Assembly: GCA_028709585.1 (NCBI GenBank)
Contig: JAQVWS010000005.1
Location: 1-36,454 of the forward strand
DNA from: Syntrophomonas sp.
Lineage (GTDB): Bacteria; Bacillota; Syntrophomonadia; Syntrophomonadales; Syntrophomonadaceae
Direction: 5' to 3'
Length of the DNA stretch: 36,454 nt
Part shown: one piece after another, positions 35,024 to 36,454 of the stretch
Layout of the letters: each line of letters begins with the position of its first letter
Numbering within the stretch: position 1 is the stretch's first letter
Made by a program: the position numbers and the translations under genes
The notes under the pieces: model-generated
What the model was told of the DNA's origin: nothing
Databases searched by the model: none
What the model saw: only the letters and a program-made list of their open reading frames with translations

Positions 35024-36245
35024 AGCCTTGCCAAAGGTCCTCCAATGTTTGCGCCTTTCTAATTAAACGGATCTCTCCGTCCTTGGTCAACAAAATTTCA
35101 GCCGGCAGCAGACGCGAGTTATAGTTGCTGGCCATTACAAAACCATAAGCGCCAGTATCGTGAACTATAAGGGCATCTCCCTCCTGGCAGCGAGGCAAGA
35201 TCCGATCATGAGCCAGAATATCCCCGCTTTCGCAAATCTGTCCGACCACATAAACTGGTTTGTTATATTTCTCATATAGCCGGTCTTCCTGGGGAACTAT
35301 GCTAATTTCGTGATAGCTGTCGTACATCACCGGGCGCACCAGGGTGTTAAAACCAATATCGGTACCCACGAAGCAGGTATTATAGTTTTCCTTTACGGCA
35401 GTTACTGTACCCAGCAGTGCTCCGCATTCAGCCACAACATAACGTCCCGGTTCAATGCGGATTTGAATTGGGCGGTGTGAGGCTGTCCAATCTTGCACCA
35501 TTTTATCAAGTTCATTGCCTAATTCAGTTAGATCCAGGCGCGGTTCTTCATTATGCTTATAGGGGATACCAAACCCTCCCCCCAGGTCAACCATTTCAAC
35601 ACTGGGAAGGTCAACCGCCAATTCCAGTATACTAGCGGCAGCTTCAAGATAGGCTTGGGATTCTAGAAATAAAGACCCTATATGATGATTGAGACCTATA
35701 ATGGTCATATCATAATTAGCGGCAATTTCCTGTGCCAACTGCAGATCTTCTCTGGCAATACCGAATTTGGCTTTTTTACCCCCGGTTATTACTTTATCAT
35801 GATGACCGGCGCCAATACCGGGATTAATGCGCAGACATACCCTTCCACCCCGATTTATCTTGCCCAGAAGATGTAGTTGGGAAAGTGAATCTACGCTGAC
35901 CAGAATACCGTGATCCACTGCGAACTGAAGCTCATCCTGGGTCACATTATTGCCTATAAAAGTTATCCGGTCAGTTGTAAAGCCCGCCTTCATTTCCAGG
36001 TACATCTCACCGGGAGACATACCATCTACATCCAGATCCTCGCTCATAATAATTTTTAATAATTCCACGTTGGTGTTGGCTTTGGCCGAATAATTAACCC
36101 TGAAGTTAGGGTACTTGATAAGGTTTTTCATTTCCCGGCAGCGTTTTCTTAGAATCTCTTCGTCGTATACATATAAGGGGCTGCCATATTTTCTAAGTAG
36201 TTCATGGACTGGTTGTTTACCAAAGACTAATTCTTCAAATACCAA
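35022..36245 (-). CDS. lysA: Diaminopimelate decarboxylase
   Basis: YGSPLYVYDEEILRKRCREM; NYSAKANTNVELLKI; GLNHHIGSLF; DLGGGFGIPY; EPGRYVVAECGALLGTVT. TTG start with GGGAGTGA upstream. Confidence 0.95.
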   Translation of the reverse strand: MVFEELVFGKQPVHELLRKYGSPLYVYDEEILRKRCREMKNLIKYPNFRVNYSAKANTNVELLKIIMSEDLDVDGMSPGEMYLEMKAGFTTDRITFIGNNVTQDELQFAVDHGILVSVDSLSQLHLLGKINRGGRVCLRINPGIGAGHHDKVITGGKKAKFGIAREDLQLAQEIAANYDMTIIGLNHHIGSLFLESQAYLEAAASILELAVDLPSVEMVDLGGGFGIPYKHNEEPRLDLTELGNELDKMVQDWTASHRPIQIRIEPGRYVVAECGALLGTVTAVKENYNTCFVGTDIGFNTLVRPVMYDSYHEISIVPQEDRLYEKYNKPVYVVGQICESGDILAHDRILPRCQEGDALIVHDTGAYGFVMASNYNSRLLPAEILLTKDGEIRLIRKAQTLEDLWQG

Positions 36246-36454
36246 GTTTTTTCACTCCCTGTTTAAGAGCTATAGACTATAACATTGTAATTCAGCCGGT
36301 CGGATTTTGGCAAGACTGTGAGAAAAGTAGATCGCGTCAAGTTACTTTGGGTTTTTAATAATAAAAAATCCCCTCTAATAACTAAGCTGTTCTAATTGAT
36401 CTTAAGAACTGTAAGGTGGCTGTTTTCTTGCCTTTATTAAGGATAGCTATGTTC

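Noticed and set aside
36246-36454. Possible lysine riboswitch before lysA
   Set aside because: No L-box core recognised in the available 209 nt.
1-36454. CRISPR arrays, tRNA or rRNA genes
   Set aside because: No regularly spaced repeats, no cloverleaf or rRNA sequence recognised by eye; a tRNAscan/cmscan run would be decisive.

Overview
36.5 kb of what looks like a chromosomal region from an anaerobic, spore-forming Firmicute, plausibly Syntrophomonas/Desulfotomaculum-like (inference from gene families only, not a database match). Most of it is ordinary core and housekeeping sequence: NifX-like domain proteins, an IclR regulator, a TSUP permease, an aminotransferase, a standalone AICAR transformylase behind a recognisable ZTP (pfl) riboswitch, a TipA-like MerR regulator, a slipin/NfeD pair, a YteA/DksA-type zinc-finger protein, an NMT1-type ABC transporter, two copper-amine-oxidase-stalk proteins, a lipase-like hydrolase, a holin-like protein, an Rrf2/hybrid-cluster-protein/ferredoxin cluster, an HspR-DnaK-CbpA-CbpM-ClpB chaperone operon, a class V aminotransferase, a PAS-GGDEF protein, an HlyIII protein, a methionine aminopeptidase, a DUF1015 protein, a CopZ-like protein and LysA. 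No prophage, CRISPR array, rRNA or tRNA was recognised. Items most worth a second look: (1) a methionine aminopeptidase whose SEC-C zinc motif is only reached from an apparent AUA start codon; (2) a 10-bp-stem structured leader with competing inner helices upstream of the holin-like gene; (3) a Lys-free, about 24% Arg orphan protein; (4) a GrpE-less HspR-dnaK-cbpA-cbpM-clpB operon with a perfect palindrome on its promoter; (5) an unannotated, frameshifted DUF1657-like gene; (6) the ZTP riboswitch with an overlapping terminator. I do not see strong evidence for a wholly new multi-gene system.
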